Of a stretch of 35,152 nt of DNA, positions 15,591 through 22,388 are shown in pieces. The DNA comes from a bacterium (GTDB taxonomy: Bacteria > Chloroflexota > Dormibacteria > Aeolococcales > Aeolococcaceae), in assembly GCA_021803465.1 (NCBI GenBank), contig JAJZLL010000060.1:15830-50981 (forward strand). Direction: 5' to 3'. Under the pieces are notes generated by a model, which worked only from the letters and a program-made list of their open reading frames with translations, was not told the DNA's origin and made no database searches. A program made the translations under genes and the position numbers. Within the stretch, counting starts at the first letter, position 1; the number at the start of each line of letters is the position of its first letter.

Positions 15591-15688
15591 GGACGTTCCT
15601 GCTGCACTGCTGCCACATCTGACTGAACGTTCTCCCTACGCATCATGTTACACAGGCAGCCTGGAAATCCCGAATCGTGATGAATCCC

Positions 15689-15694
15689 TACAAT
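15689..15694 (+). promoter_or_regulatory. -10-like box overlapping the M50 protease start
   Basis: TACAAT overlaps the first possible ATG (15693) and ends seven bases before a second in-frame ATG at 15702. If it is the -10 element, transcription would begin almost exactly at 15702 and the mRNA would be leaderless. No consensus -35 or Shine-Dalgarno sequence is visible. Confidence 0.4.
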
Positions 15695-16595
15695 GAAATA
15701 TATGACCAATCCTCCAGACTGGAATCCTCCCCCTCCCATGACTGATGGCGTACCTGGTGCACCTTCCCCACAGATGACCTTCGGAGGCTATGCTCCAGTC
15801 CCTCCTCCAGCGCCTGCTGCTCCCAAGAAGAAGACTGGCATTGGCGGCGCCATAGGAGCGGGCCTCATTGCGCTCCTCAAGTTTGGCGCGATTATCCTGA
15901 AGGCTGCCCTGCCCCTGTGGGCCTTCATCGTCTCCTTCATCATCATGGTGGGGATATTTGGGTGGGGACTCGGCATCGGCGTCATTGTCCTCATCGCCAT
16001 TCATGAGCTTGGCCACTACGTCACATCCTGGATGTACGGCATTCCTGCAAAGCTTCCCGTGTTTCTTGGACCATTTGGCGCTGTGACCATGCGGACACGG
16101 GTGGGCACACCTGTACATGCAGCAGTCATCGCCATTGCTGGTCCCATTGCGGGCTTCCTCATTGCAGCACTTGCGCTTGGCGCTTCCGTGGCGAACTCCA
16201 ATGGATCGTTCACGGGCATTCTTGCAGCCACTGCGAGCTTCGGCTTCACGATCACGCTCCTCAACCTCATCCCCTTCTCTCCCCTCGATGGTGGCAGGGT
16301 GGCAGAGGTCATCTCCCGTAAGTTCGCCATTGCAGGCCTTGCCATCTTTGTCGCTGTCATTGTCGGCATGTACGTTGTGGGCTCCGCACCAAATCCCATC
16401 GTCTTCATCATTCTCATTGCTGGCATCTTCTCCCTGAAATCCACTGGGAAGCAGGCAGCATTCCACATTGCGGACCGTGCCACCCAGTACGCAGTCATTG
16501 GCACGTACGTGCTCCTCATCGTTGCCTGCATCGTTGGAACGGGTCTCGCGTACCATCAGCTGTCCATGCTCGGATACAACGTCACTGCTGCATAG
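15693..16595 (+). CDS. M50-family (site-2-protease-like) membrane metalloprotease, 300 aa
   Basis: The cytoplasmic N-terminus (residues 5-45) is Pro-rich, followed by about six membrane segments. HELGH (His104, Glu105, His108) lies inside a membrane helix and NLIPFSPLDGGR (Asp199) near the C-terminal side supplies the third zinc ligand. Both are hallmarks of M50 intramembrane proteases, which release regulators or clear membrane peptides by cutting within the membrane. No PDZ domain is present. The true start may be the ATG at 15702, which loses three residues and fits the TACAAT box upstream. The ferredoxin gene follows at once: its ribosome binding site GAGGAG overlaps the stop of this gene. 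The substrate cannot be inferred; the penicillin-binding protein is divergent. Confidence 0.88.
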   Translation: MKYMTNPPDWNPPPPMTDGVPGAPSPQMTFGGYAPVPPPAPAAPKKKTGIGGAIGAGLIALLKFGAIILKAALPLWAFIVSFIIMVGIFGWGLGIGVIVLIAIHELGHYVTSWMYGIPAKLPVFLGPFGAVTMRTRVGTPVHAAVIAIAGPIAGFLIAALALGASVANSNGSFTGILAATASFGFTITLLNLIPFSPLDGGRVAEVISRKFAIAGLAIFVAVIVGMYVVGSAPNPIVFIILIAGIFSLKSTGKQAAFHIADRATQYAVIGTYVLLIVACIVGTGLAYHQLSMLGYNVTAA

Positions 16596-16609
16596 AGGAG
16601 ACCTTCCCC

Positions 16610-16927
16610 ATGGATGACATTCCCACCCAGACCAGCAGGGAACTGCACGTGTTCGTCTGCACCACTGTCGGCAGGCACAGGTGTGCTGAACTTGGAGGTG
16701 AACGCCTCCTCCGGAAGCTCCGTGACATCGTCGAAGAGAGGGGTCTTGGCACTGTGCGCACAACCCGCATGGGCTGCAATGAGCAGCATCACCAGGGCCC
16801 CATCATCATCGTGTATCCCGAGGGCGTGTGGTATGGGCATGTCACGCCTGGCGACCTCGAGGAGATCGTCGAGGAGCATCTGGTGAAGGGTAATCCGGTT
16901 GAGAGGCTCCGGATCACACCGAACTAA
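16610..16927 (+). CDS. Thioredoxin-like [2Fe-2S] ferredoxin with one cysteine replaced by His, 105 aa
   Basis: Size and pattern match the thioredoxin-fold 2Fe-2S ferredoxins (Aquifex/Clostridium type, also NuoE-like). An early Cys17 and Cys25 lead to a helix, then GCNEQHHQGP, IIIVYPEGVWYG and VTPGDLEEIVEEHL, all in the family order. In the usual motif the third and fourth ligands are Cys-x3-Cys before GP. Here the third is Cys56, but the fourth position is His60. A 3Cys-1His cluster is therefore possible, or the cluster has been lost. The ATG has GAGGAG nine bases upstream, overlapping the stop of the protease gene, so the two are probably co-transcribed. Its last four bases overlap the end of the convergent membrane-protein gene. 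Confidence 0.85.
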   Translation: MDDIPTQTSRELHVFVCTTVGRHRCAELGGERLLRKLRDIVEERGLGTVRTTRMGCNEQHHQGPIIIVYPEGVWYGHVTPGDLEEIVEEHLVKGNPVERLRITPN

Positions 16928-17385
16928 TTTTCAGCCCCCCCGGAATTGCCGTCCTCTGGAAGAAGCGGGTGTCCCTGGAGGGTAAAATGGACACCGCCTG
17001 CAATGGCAAGATATGCGCCAACTGCGTAAATGATGGTGAGGAAGGTTGGGAAATACATGCCAAATGCACTGTGGATGCCTCCAGTCTCCTTCGAGACCAC
17101 CCCTGCAAGCGCAAGCAGAGCAAGAACTGCTCCAAGTATGGAAAGCGTGATCTGGGCTGCCCTCGGCGCAGCCCTGCATGATATCCACCAAAAGAGGAAC
17201 GCTCCCACAGTGAGCACGAGGTCAGTGAGAAGTGTGCTCCCGATGAACGTGTGTCCAATCACGCTTCCTCCAAGATGTCCAGCCCTTTCCGTGGTGAAAC
17301 CAGCAGACCAGAACACGCCTGCAGTGAGCACGAACACCAGCGCAAGGAGCTGGCCTGTTGCCCGTGTGCGTGTCACCTGGTTCAT
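16924..17385 (-). CDS. Four-helix membrane protein of unknown function, 153 aa
   Basis: Four hydrophobic segments are visible (about residues 12-28, 48-70, 76-97 and 107-130) with short loops and a hydrophilic C-terminus. A basic stretch between helices 2 and 3 (CRAAPRAAQ) would face the cytoplasm. I recognise no family. The start codon overlaps the stop of the 46-residue membrane peptide gene (ATGA, 17382-17385), and AGGAGG lies upstream inside that gene, so the two are translationally coupled. The 3' end overlaps the ferredoxin gene by four bases. The pair may be a small membrane complex. Confidence 0.75.
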   Translation of the reverse strand: MNQVTRTRATGQLLALVFVLTAGVFWSAGFTTERAGHLGGSVIGHTFIGSTLLTDLVLTVGAFLFWWISCRAAPRAAQITLSILGAVLALLALAGVVSKETGGIHSAFGMYFPTFLTIIYAVGAYLAIAGGVHFTLQGHPLLPEDGNSGGAEN

Positions 17386-17522
17386 TCGCCTCTTCCTCCT
17401 GGTCGCCTGCGGACTCGATAGCTTGCTGCGAGGAGCGTAACAATTATGAGCATGCCAACGATGCTGGCAACTGTTCCCGCACTCACTGCTGTGGCAACAA
17501 TGGCCAGTGTGTCACCAGTCAT
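17382..17522 (-). CDS. Small single-pass membrane protein, 46 aa
   Basis: A short gene translating to 46 residues: a six-residue N-terminus (MTGDTL), one long hydrophobic helix (about residues 7-34, IVATAVSAGTVASIVGM then LIIVTLLAAS), and a basic tail (RVRRRPGGRGE) that would stay in the cytoplasm. GGTGGGAG lies three bases before the ATG. The stop overlaps the start of the next membrane-protein gene by four bases. Positively charged C-terminal end and single helix suit a membrane-complex subunit. No family is recognised. The upstream gene ends 36 bases before it. Confidence 0.65.
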   Translation of the reverse strand: MTGDTLAIVATAVSAGTVASIVGMLIIVTLLAASYRVRRRPGGRGE

Positions 17523-17558
17523 GTCTCCCACCTCACCACGCGCTGGAGGTCCACCCGA

Positions 17559-17924
17559 TCAGGATTTCGCAGGAACGCGGCCCTGAAAGTACACATTGAG
17601 CTCTTCCTGGGTAGGTCGCGACTTCCTTCGCCGAGTCCGCCGTCCAGGAAGCTCGATAGGCTGGCGCATGAACCGTTCCTGCACTGCGAAGACTGCCTCA
17701 ATGAGATCCGTGAGTGGCGTGTCTGGCGTGCAGGCAATGCCGCACTCCCGGAGCTTTCCCAGCACGAATGCTGGAACTGTCCCTCCACGGAGGTTGATCT
17801 CCTCAAGATGGGCAAGAAGACCATCAAATTCGCAGAGCGTGTCACGACGGGATTCACGCTGTCTGTCATCTTCTGCCTCCCAGGCAACATTGCGGAAGAC
17901 GCGACGCCGTACATATGTGGCCAT
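17559..17924 (-). CDS. Hypothetical basic protein, 121 aa
   Basis: The start at 17924 is set by a nearly perfect Shine-Dalgarno sequence (GGAGGTGA, six bases upstream); an upstream in-frame Met at 18008 lacks one. The protein is helical in the first 90 residues (DTLCEFDGLLAHLEEINL, then TPLTDLIEAVFAVQERFM), with three Cys, and ends in an Arg/Lys-rich tail (PGRRTRRRKSRP). No signal or membrane segment is seen. It is the first of three minus-strand genes leading to the two small membrane proteins, and is divergent from the MacB-like operon. The basic tail could contact nucleic acid or membrane; no function can be assigned. Confidence 0.7.
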   Translation of the reverse strand: MATYVRRRVFRNVAWEAEDDRQRESRRDTLCEFDGLLAHLEEINLRGGTVPAFVLGKLRECGIACTPDTPLTDLIEAVFAVQERFMRQPIELPGRRTRRRKSRPTQEELNVYFQGRVPAKS

Positions 17925-17984
17925 TTCGGTCACCTCCAGAACGTATCCGGTACTCGCACATAACGAGGACGTAGAGTAAATCGA

Positions 17985-18003
17985 CGAGCGGTCAGATCGC
18001 TCG
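17985..18003. promoter_or_regulatory. Dyad in the divergent promoter region of the MacB-like operon
   Basis: CGAGCG (17985-17990) and CGCTCG (17998-18003) form a perfect six-base inverted repeat around a seven-base centre. It lies in the 214-base region between the basic protein gene (leftward, start 17924) and the MacB-like permease (rightward, start 18139). It could be an operator or a leader hairpin. Apart from it the region shows no clear promoter hexamers. Confidence 0.25.
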
Positions 18004-18138
18004 AGCACAGGATATCAATATGCGACACATTTGTGTAGGGGGGTCTTCCCCGATCCGCACCTTTCCGTAATCCTGCAGCAAGGTTGAATGCACGACACTG
18101 GTAAACGTTTCCACACAGCATTTCACGGAGCACCGCAC

Positions 18139-19941
18139 ATGTCCCCCTTCCAGTACATCCGGCATGAACTCACACGCCGACTTGGACGCACACTGACGAC
18201 AGCCTTCGGATTCGCTGCAGGCGTGAGCCTTGTTGTGAGCATCATGGGAGTCGCCTCAGGACTTGCAACTGCCCAGAACCGGCTCCTCTCCCCCCTCTCG
18301 ACAGTGGGAACGGACATCATCGTCACCCGGACAGTCGGTGCTACCACGACACCTGCTGCATCTCCCTCACCATCACCTGGCACATCTGGCGCTGGTACTG
18401 GTCCGCAGCATCGGCAGGGAGGTTTCTTTGCAGGAGGGGGAAGTGCCATAAGCTCGCTCAATGCCCAGGACCAGGCAGCACTCCTCCAGAGCAATGACAG
18501 TGTGCTCACAGACCTCTCAAAGCTTGGACCTCCTGGCACACAGTTCACCCACGACTTCTTCGTGCCAGGCACACTCATCACCTTCCCCTCCCAGGCTGTT
18601 GGCAACATCACATCCATCCCTGGCGTGACTGGTGCAGTCGGAGTGCTGAGTCTCCAGGGTGTGCATGACACGGGAACAGTGCCGAAAATTGTGGCGACAT
18701 TCACGACTGGCGGACAGACACAGACAGTGACTGCGACTCCTCCACCGCTCACTGCAGCCCAGCAGGCCCAGGTCCGCACATGCCTCTTCCAGCAGATCCA
18801 GTCACAGCAGGGATCCTCTCCTTCTCCCTCACCACGGCAGGGCGGAACGAATGGCCCTGGGACGGGTGGTGGCTTCCGGGGTGGTCTTGGAGGTGGTGAC
18901 TTCAACTCTGTTCTCTCGAAGTGCCTCCCCGCGTCATACCTGAAGTACCAGCAGCAGGTGGTCACCCCAATCAGGACTGTCCAGCAGATTGTCAATCCGC
19001 CACAGACGAACCTCAGCACAAAGAGCTACACCGTTTCTGGAGTGGACCCTTCAGTGCGGAACCAGGGCGTCATCACTGCAGCCCAGGTGGTTTCAGGAAC
19101 ATGGTTCACCTCCTCGCCAAAGGATGAGGTGCTTGTCAACCAGGCGTATGCGACAACGAACAGCCTCAAGGTGGGTTCGGCAGTGACATTGAATGGAACA
19201 GCCTTCAAGGTTGTTGGCATCGTTGCCCCAACACTCACAGGGAATGTCTCGGACCTCTACTTTGATCTCTCCACTCTCCAGTCGATGGCAACCCAGTCAG
19301 GCAGGATCAACGAGATCTTTGTATCCGCAAAGAATGCCTCCGAGGTGAATGCCATTGCTGCAGCTATCCACACAAAGCTTCCTGGAGCGCAGATCCTCAC
19401 AGCAAAGAGTCTTGCTGATGGTGTGACTGGGAGTCTGGCCGATGCGCACACGCTTGCCACAAGTCTTGGCACAGCCCTTGCCATCATCATCCTTCTTGGA
19501 TCGTTCCTCATTGCCATTCTCCTCACCATCTCGAATGTCAACAAGCGGGTACGGGAAATCGGATCCCTTCGCGCCATGGGATGGTCACGGCGACGAGTCG
19601 TCCAGCAGCTGCTTGGAGAGAGCGTTGCCATCAGCGTGTTCGGTGGCATCCTTGGAATTCTGCTTGGCTTCGCAATCTGCGCCATCATCGATGCGACTGG
19701 TCCAGCACTCCAGGCCACAACGTCCGGCCTAGCTGTTGGCGCCTCATCGCTCGGAAGCATCTTTGGCCAGTCCTCGACTGCTTCCGCAGCCTCTACTGTG
19801 CACGTCACTGCACCGCTGTCCCTGCCCATTCTCCTCCTGGGGTTTGGGGCAGCGGTGCTTGGCGGCATCATTGCAGGGGGCATTGGTGGCTGGCGTGCAT
19901 CCCGCCTTTCTCCCGCATCCGCACTCAGGAACCTAGGATAG
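18139..19941 (+). CDS. MacB/FtsX-type ABC permease with a large extracytoplasmic domain, 600 aa
   Basis: One membrane segment near the N-terminus (about residues 19-40), a very large extracytoplasmic domain (about 50-435), then three C-terminal segments in the FtsX order (about 450-475, 505-540 and 555-590). The region between the second and third reads NKRVREIGSLRAMGWSRRRV, the cytoplasmic coupling loop of MacB/FtsX permeases. The periplasmic domain has two low-complexity Pro/Ser/Gly inserts (TTTPAASPSPSPGTSG, and SPSPSPRQGG followed by a Gly-rich run). It probably drives substrate export or mechanical signalling, powered by the ATPase encoded 11 bases downstream. CGGAG precedes the ATG at 18139, which I prefer to an in-frame ATG at 18088. 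Confidence 0.88.
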   Translation: MSPFQYIRHELTRRLGRTLTTAFGFAAGVSLVVSIMGVASGLATAQNRLLSPLSTVGTDIIVTRTVGATTTPAASPSPSPGTSGAGTGPQHRQGGFFAGGGSAISSLNAQDQAALLQSNDSVLTDLSKLGPPGTQFTHDFFVPGTLITFPSQAVGNITSIPGVTGAVGVLSLQGVHDTGTVPKIVATFTTGGQTQTVTATPPPLTAAQQAQVRTCLFQQIQSQQGSSPSPSPRQGGTNGPGTGGGFRGGLGGGDFNSVLSKCLPASYLKYQQQVVTPIRTVQQIVNPPQTNLSTKSYTVSGVDPSVRNQGVITAAQVVSGTWFTSSPKDEVLVNQAYATTNSLKVGSAVTLNGTAFKVVGIVAPTLTGNVSDLYFDLSTLQSMATQSGRINEIFVSAKNASEVNAIAAAIHTKLPGAQILTAKSLADGVTGSLADAHTLATSLGTALAIIILLGSFLIAILLTISNVNKRVREIGSLRAMGWSRRRVVQQLLGESVAISVFGGILGILLGFAICAIIDATGPALQATTSGLAVGASSLGSIFGQSSTASAASTVHVTAPLSLPILLLGFGAAVLGGIIAGGIGGWRASRLSPASALRNLG

Positions 19942-19951
19942 GAGCATCCCA

Positions 19952-20653
19952 ATGGAACAGGAAACACTGTATACACTTGCCGAGGTCACACGCACATACC
20001 AGGTGGGCTCAGCAACTGTCCGGGCGCTGTCAGAAGCCACGTGCACCATCGGGAAGGGAGAGATGGTCTCACTCGAGGGACCAAGTGGCTCAGGGAAGAG
20101 CACCCTGCTGCTGATGCTCGGCGTTCTCGAGACCCCAAGCAGCGGAACCCTCACGTTCAAGGGCACGGATCTCCGGAAGACGACAGATGAAGTGCGCACA
20201 GTGCTGCGACGGGATTCCATTGGCTACGTCTTCCAGCAGTTCAACCTCATTCCGACCCTTACTGCCCGGGAGAATGTCCTTCTTCCCATGGTGCCAGTGG
20301 CGGGAAAGAATGCGGACAAGCAGCAGCGTGCAGCAGCACTCCTCGAGCAGGTGGGCCTCGAACACCGCATCTCCCATCTGCCAGGTTCCCTCTCCGGAGG
20401 GGAACAGCAGCGTGTGGCCATTGCACGTGCACTTGCCAACCAGCCTGATGTCATCATTGCTGATGAGCCCACAGGAAACCTTGATTCAGCGAGCGCCCAG
20501 GGCATCATGGATCTCCTCTCACGCCTCAATGAGGAAGAGCACGTCACCATCATCATTGCCACACATGATCCAGCCATTGCGAAGCGGACTCACCGGCACA
20601 TCATGATGCGGGATGGCCGTCTCCTTGAGGATCAGGCAACCCCTACCACGTGA
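19952..20653 (+). CDS. MacB/LolD-type ABC transporter ATPase, 233 aa
   Basis: Walker A GPSGSGKS (residues 43-50), Q-loop in GYVFQQFNLIP, signature LSGGEQQRVAIARAL at about 146-160, Walker B VIIADEPTGNLD, and the H-loop ATHD. The QQFNL and DEPTGNLD forms are those of the LolD/MacB/FtsE subgroup, which work with mechanotransducing permeases rather than importers. Length is normal. GGAG lies eight bases before the ATG, which follows the permease stop by 10 bases, so the two form an operon. Its last 22 bases overlap the end of the convergent lipB gene. Confidence 0.94.
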   Translation: MEQETLYTLAEVTRTYQVGSATVRALSEATCTIGKGEMVSLEGPSGSGKSTLLLMLGVLETPSSGTLTFKGTDLRKTTDEVRTVLRRDSIGYVFQQFNLIPTLTARENVLLPMVPVAGKNADKQQRAAALLEQVGLEHRISHLPGSLSGGEQQRVAIARALANQPDVIIADEPTGNLDSASAQGIMDLLSRLNEEEHVTIIIATHDPAIAKRTHRHIMMRDGRLLEDQATPTT

Positions 20654-21354
20654 TGCGCAGCAGCAGTCCGGGATGCAGCACCAAACCTGCTGCTGCACTC
20701 CGCAATGAGCCTGTCAGCAACCTCCTCCCATTCCGCTTGCACGCCCGCTTCTGCAAGGGAGGTGGCACCCGCATCAGGGATGCCGCAGGGAATGACGTGG
20801 GAGAACCATGCAAGGTCGGTTGAGACATTGAAGGCAAGGCCATGCTGGGTGACACCATGGGCAAGCTTCACACCTATTGCCATGATCTTGTTGCCACCTG
20901 TCCAGACGCCCGAGTAGCCTTCCCTCCTGCCTGCTGCAACGCCATAGGATGCGCAGCACGCTATGCCAACATCCTCAAGAGCACGCACGTACGCAATGAC
21001 ATCCCCCCGTGCTGGATCGGAAGCCATGGGCACCACATCCGCAAGCTTCAGGATCGGATACACAACCACCTGTCCTGGACCATGGAATGTCACTGAGCCC
21101 CCTCTGTCCACATCCACGACACCAGCTCCCAGCTCCTCGAGATATGCGCGGCCATGGGGAAGATGGCTCTCCTCACCGTTTCTTCCCACTGTGTAAACTG
21201 GCAGGTGCTCCACAACAAGGAGCGTGTCAGGGATGTCATCGTTCGCCCGCATTTCCGCATACTGCTGCTGGAGCGCCCATCCCTGCTGATACGGGAGATC
21301 CCTGTGCAGCACTGCAGGCATGAGCGGTGTGGTGACTGCATCGCTCTCCGTCAT
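20632..21354 (-). CDS. lipB: Lipoyl(octanoyl) transferase LipB
   Basis: LipB moves the octanoyl group from acyl-carrier protein to a lysine of lipoyl domains, the first step of endogenous lipoate synthesis. Family motifs are clear: DRGGSVTFHGPGQ (residues 83-95), GGNKIMAIG with catalytic Lys156, GVTQHGLAFNV, and IPCGI with catalytic Cys190 (acyl-enzyme). At 240 residues it is slightly longer than most LipB proteins. It starts eight bases after the lipA stop, with GAGGG upstream, so lipA-lipB is an operon. The E2 subunit of the bkd complex encoded 8 kb away is an obvious acceptor. The 3' end overlaps the ABC ATPase gene by 22 bases. Confidence 0.96.
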   Translation of the reverse strand: MTESDAVTTPLMPAVLHRDLPYQQGWALQQQYAEMRANDDIPDTLLVVEHLPVYTVGRNGEESHLPHGRAYLEELGAGVVDVDRGGSVTFHGPGQVVVYPILKLADVVPMASDPARGDVIAYVRALEDVGIACCASYGVAAGRREGYSGVWTGGNKIMAIGVKLAHGVTQHGLAFNVSTDLAWFSHVIPCGIPDAGATSLAEAGVQAEWEEVADRLIAECSSRFGAASRTAAAHHVVGVA

Positions 21355-21362
21355 AGCTGCCC

Positions 21363-22307
21363 TCAGGCCCTGGTGACCTGCTCCTCCGCATGGTACGAGC
21401 TCCGGACAAGCGGACCCGCAACGGTGTGGGAGAAGCCAAGCGATGTGCCAAATTCCCGCAGTTCCGCGAACTCGTCGGGATGGACAAACCGGATGACAGG
21501 ATGGTGCTTGAGGGAAGGCCTGAGGTACTGCCCGATGGTGACAATGTCAACATCGTGGCTTCGAAGGTCCCGAAGCACTTCCTTCACTTCATCAATCTCC
21601 TCACCGAGACCGACCATGATGCCTGACTTCACCATGTGCGAAGGCTGCATGCGCTTTGCAGCCTTGAGAATCGAGAGACTCTGCTGGTAGTCAGCCTTCG
21701 GCCGGACGCGGCGGTAGAGTCGTGGCACTGTCTCAATGTTGTGGTTGAAGATGTCGGGAGCGACATCCATGACGATCTGTAGCGCAGTCTCATCACCCTG
21801 GAAGTCGGGAGTGAGCACCTCTATGCTGCAGGTTGGCACAAGCGACCGGATCGCTGTGATGGTGTCCCGGAATGCTCCTGCTCCAAAATCTGGCAGATCA
21901 TCACGATCCACTGAGGTCACCACTGCGTGGCGGATGCCCATCGCTTCCACTGCCCTGGCAACACGCATCGGCTCCTCAGCATCGAGATCTCCACCGCGTT
22001 TGCCACTCTTCACTGCGCAGAACGCGCAGTGCCTCGTGCACACATCGCCAAGGATCATGAAGGTTGCTGTTCCACGACCCCAGCAGTCAGCAATGTTGGG
22101 GCACATCGCCTCCTCGCACACCGTGTTGAGCTTCTCGTTCCGCATGAGCGCATGGAGCCGGTTGTACCCCTCGCTCATGGGAAGCTTCACTGTGAGCCAC
22201 GATGGCCTCCGGTCCACACCAGGTGGGAGAAGCTGCTTGTAGAGCTCACTGCGGGCCTCTGCTGACATCGCTGGGCGGAGCGGGAGACGTTCAGGAACCT
22301 GCGACAT
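21363..22307 (-). CDS. lipA: Lipoyl synthase LipA
   Basis: LipA is a radical-SAM enzyme that inserts two sulfurs into the protein-bound octanoyl chain. Both clusters are recognisable: the auxiliary-cluster motif C-x4-C-x5-C (Cys64, Cys69, Cys75; CEEAMCPNIADC) and the radical-SAM motif C-x3-C-x2-C (Cys90, Cys94, Cys97; CTRHCAFC). The C-terminus keeps the VRSSYHA region whose Ser ligates the auxiliary cluster. The 314-residue length is normal. The ATG at 22307 has AGGGGA upstream; a GTG at 22364 would add 19 unrelated residues. A 10-bp palindrome AGTTGCAACT lies at 22351-22360, about 45 bases before the start. The gene follows clcA on the same strand with an 81-base gap. Confidence 0.97.
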   Translation of the reverse strand: MSQVPERLPLRPAMSAEARSELYKQLLPPGVDRRPSWLTVKLPMSEGYNRLHALMRNEKLNTVCEEAMCPNIADCWGRGTATFMILGDVCTRHCAFCAVKSGKRGGDLDAEEPMRVARAVEAMGIRHAVVTSVDRDDLPDFGAGAFRDTITAIRSLVPTCSIEVLTPDFQGDETALQIVMDVAPDIFNHNIETVPRLYRRVRPKADYQQSLSILKAAKRMQPSHMVKSGIMVGLGEEIDEVKEVLRDLRSHDVDIVTIGQYLRPSLKHHPVIRFVHPDEFAELREFGTSLGFSHTVAGPLVRSSYHAEEQVTRA

Positions 22308-22350
22308 GGTTTCCCCTCTGTGTCGATGAATCCGTATTCCAGTGTACGCC

Positions 22351-22360
22351 AGTTGCAACT
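22351..22360. promoter_or_regulatory. Perfect 10-bp palindrome upstream of lipA
   Basis: AGTTGCAACT is self-complementary and lies 44-53 bases before the lipA start, in the 81-base gap after clcA. On the minus strand its TTGCAA could serve as a -35 with TACGGA 16 bases on as a weak -10. A ten-base palindrome also occurs by chance now and then. Confidence 0.25.
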
Positions 22361-22388
22361 CCACTGTCGGAGAAGCGGTTCAAGCCGT

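Noticed and set aside
15693-15704. The ATG at 15693 as the only possible start of the M50 protease
   Set aside because: It overlaps a TACAAT box; the ATG at 15702 fits a leaderless start. The coordinates are kept at 15693, but the difference is only three residues.
17559-17924. LNVYFQG near the C-terminus, resembling a TEV protease site
   Set aside because: It is not the exact site (ENLYFQG) and occurs in a natural-looking frame of an unknown protein; chance similarity.
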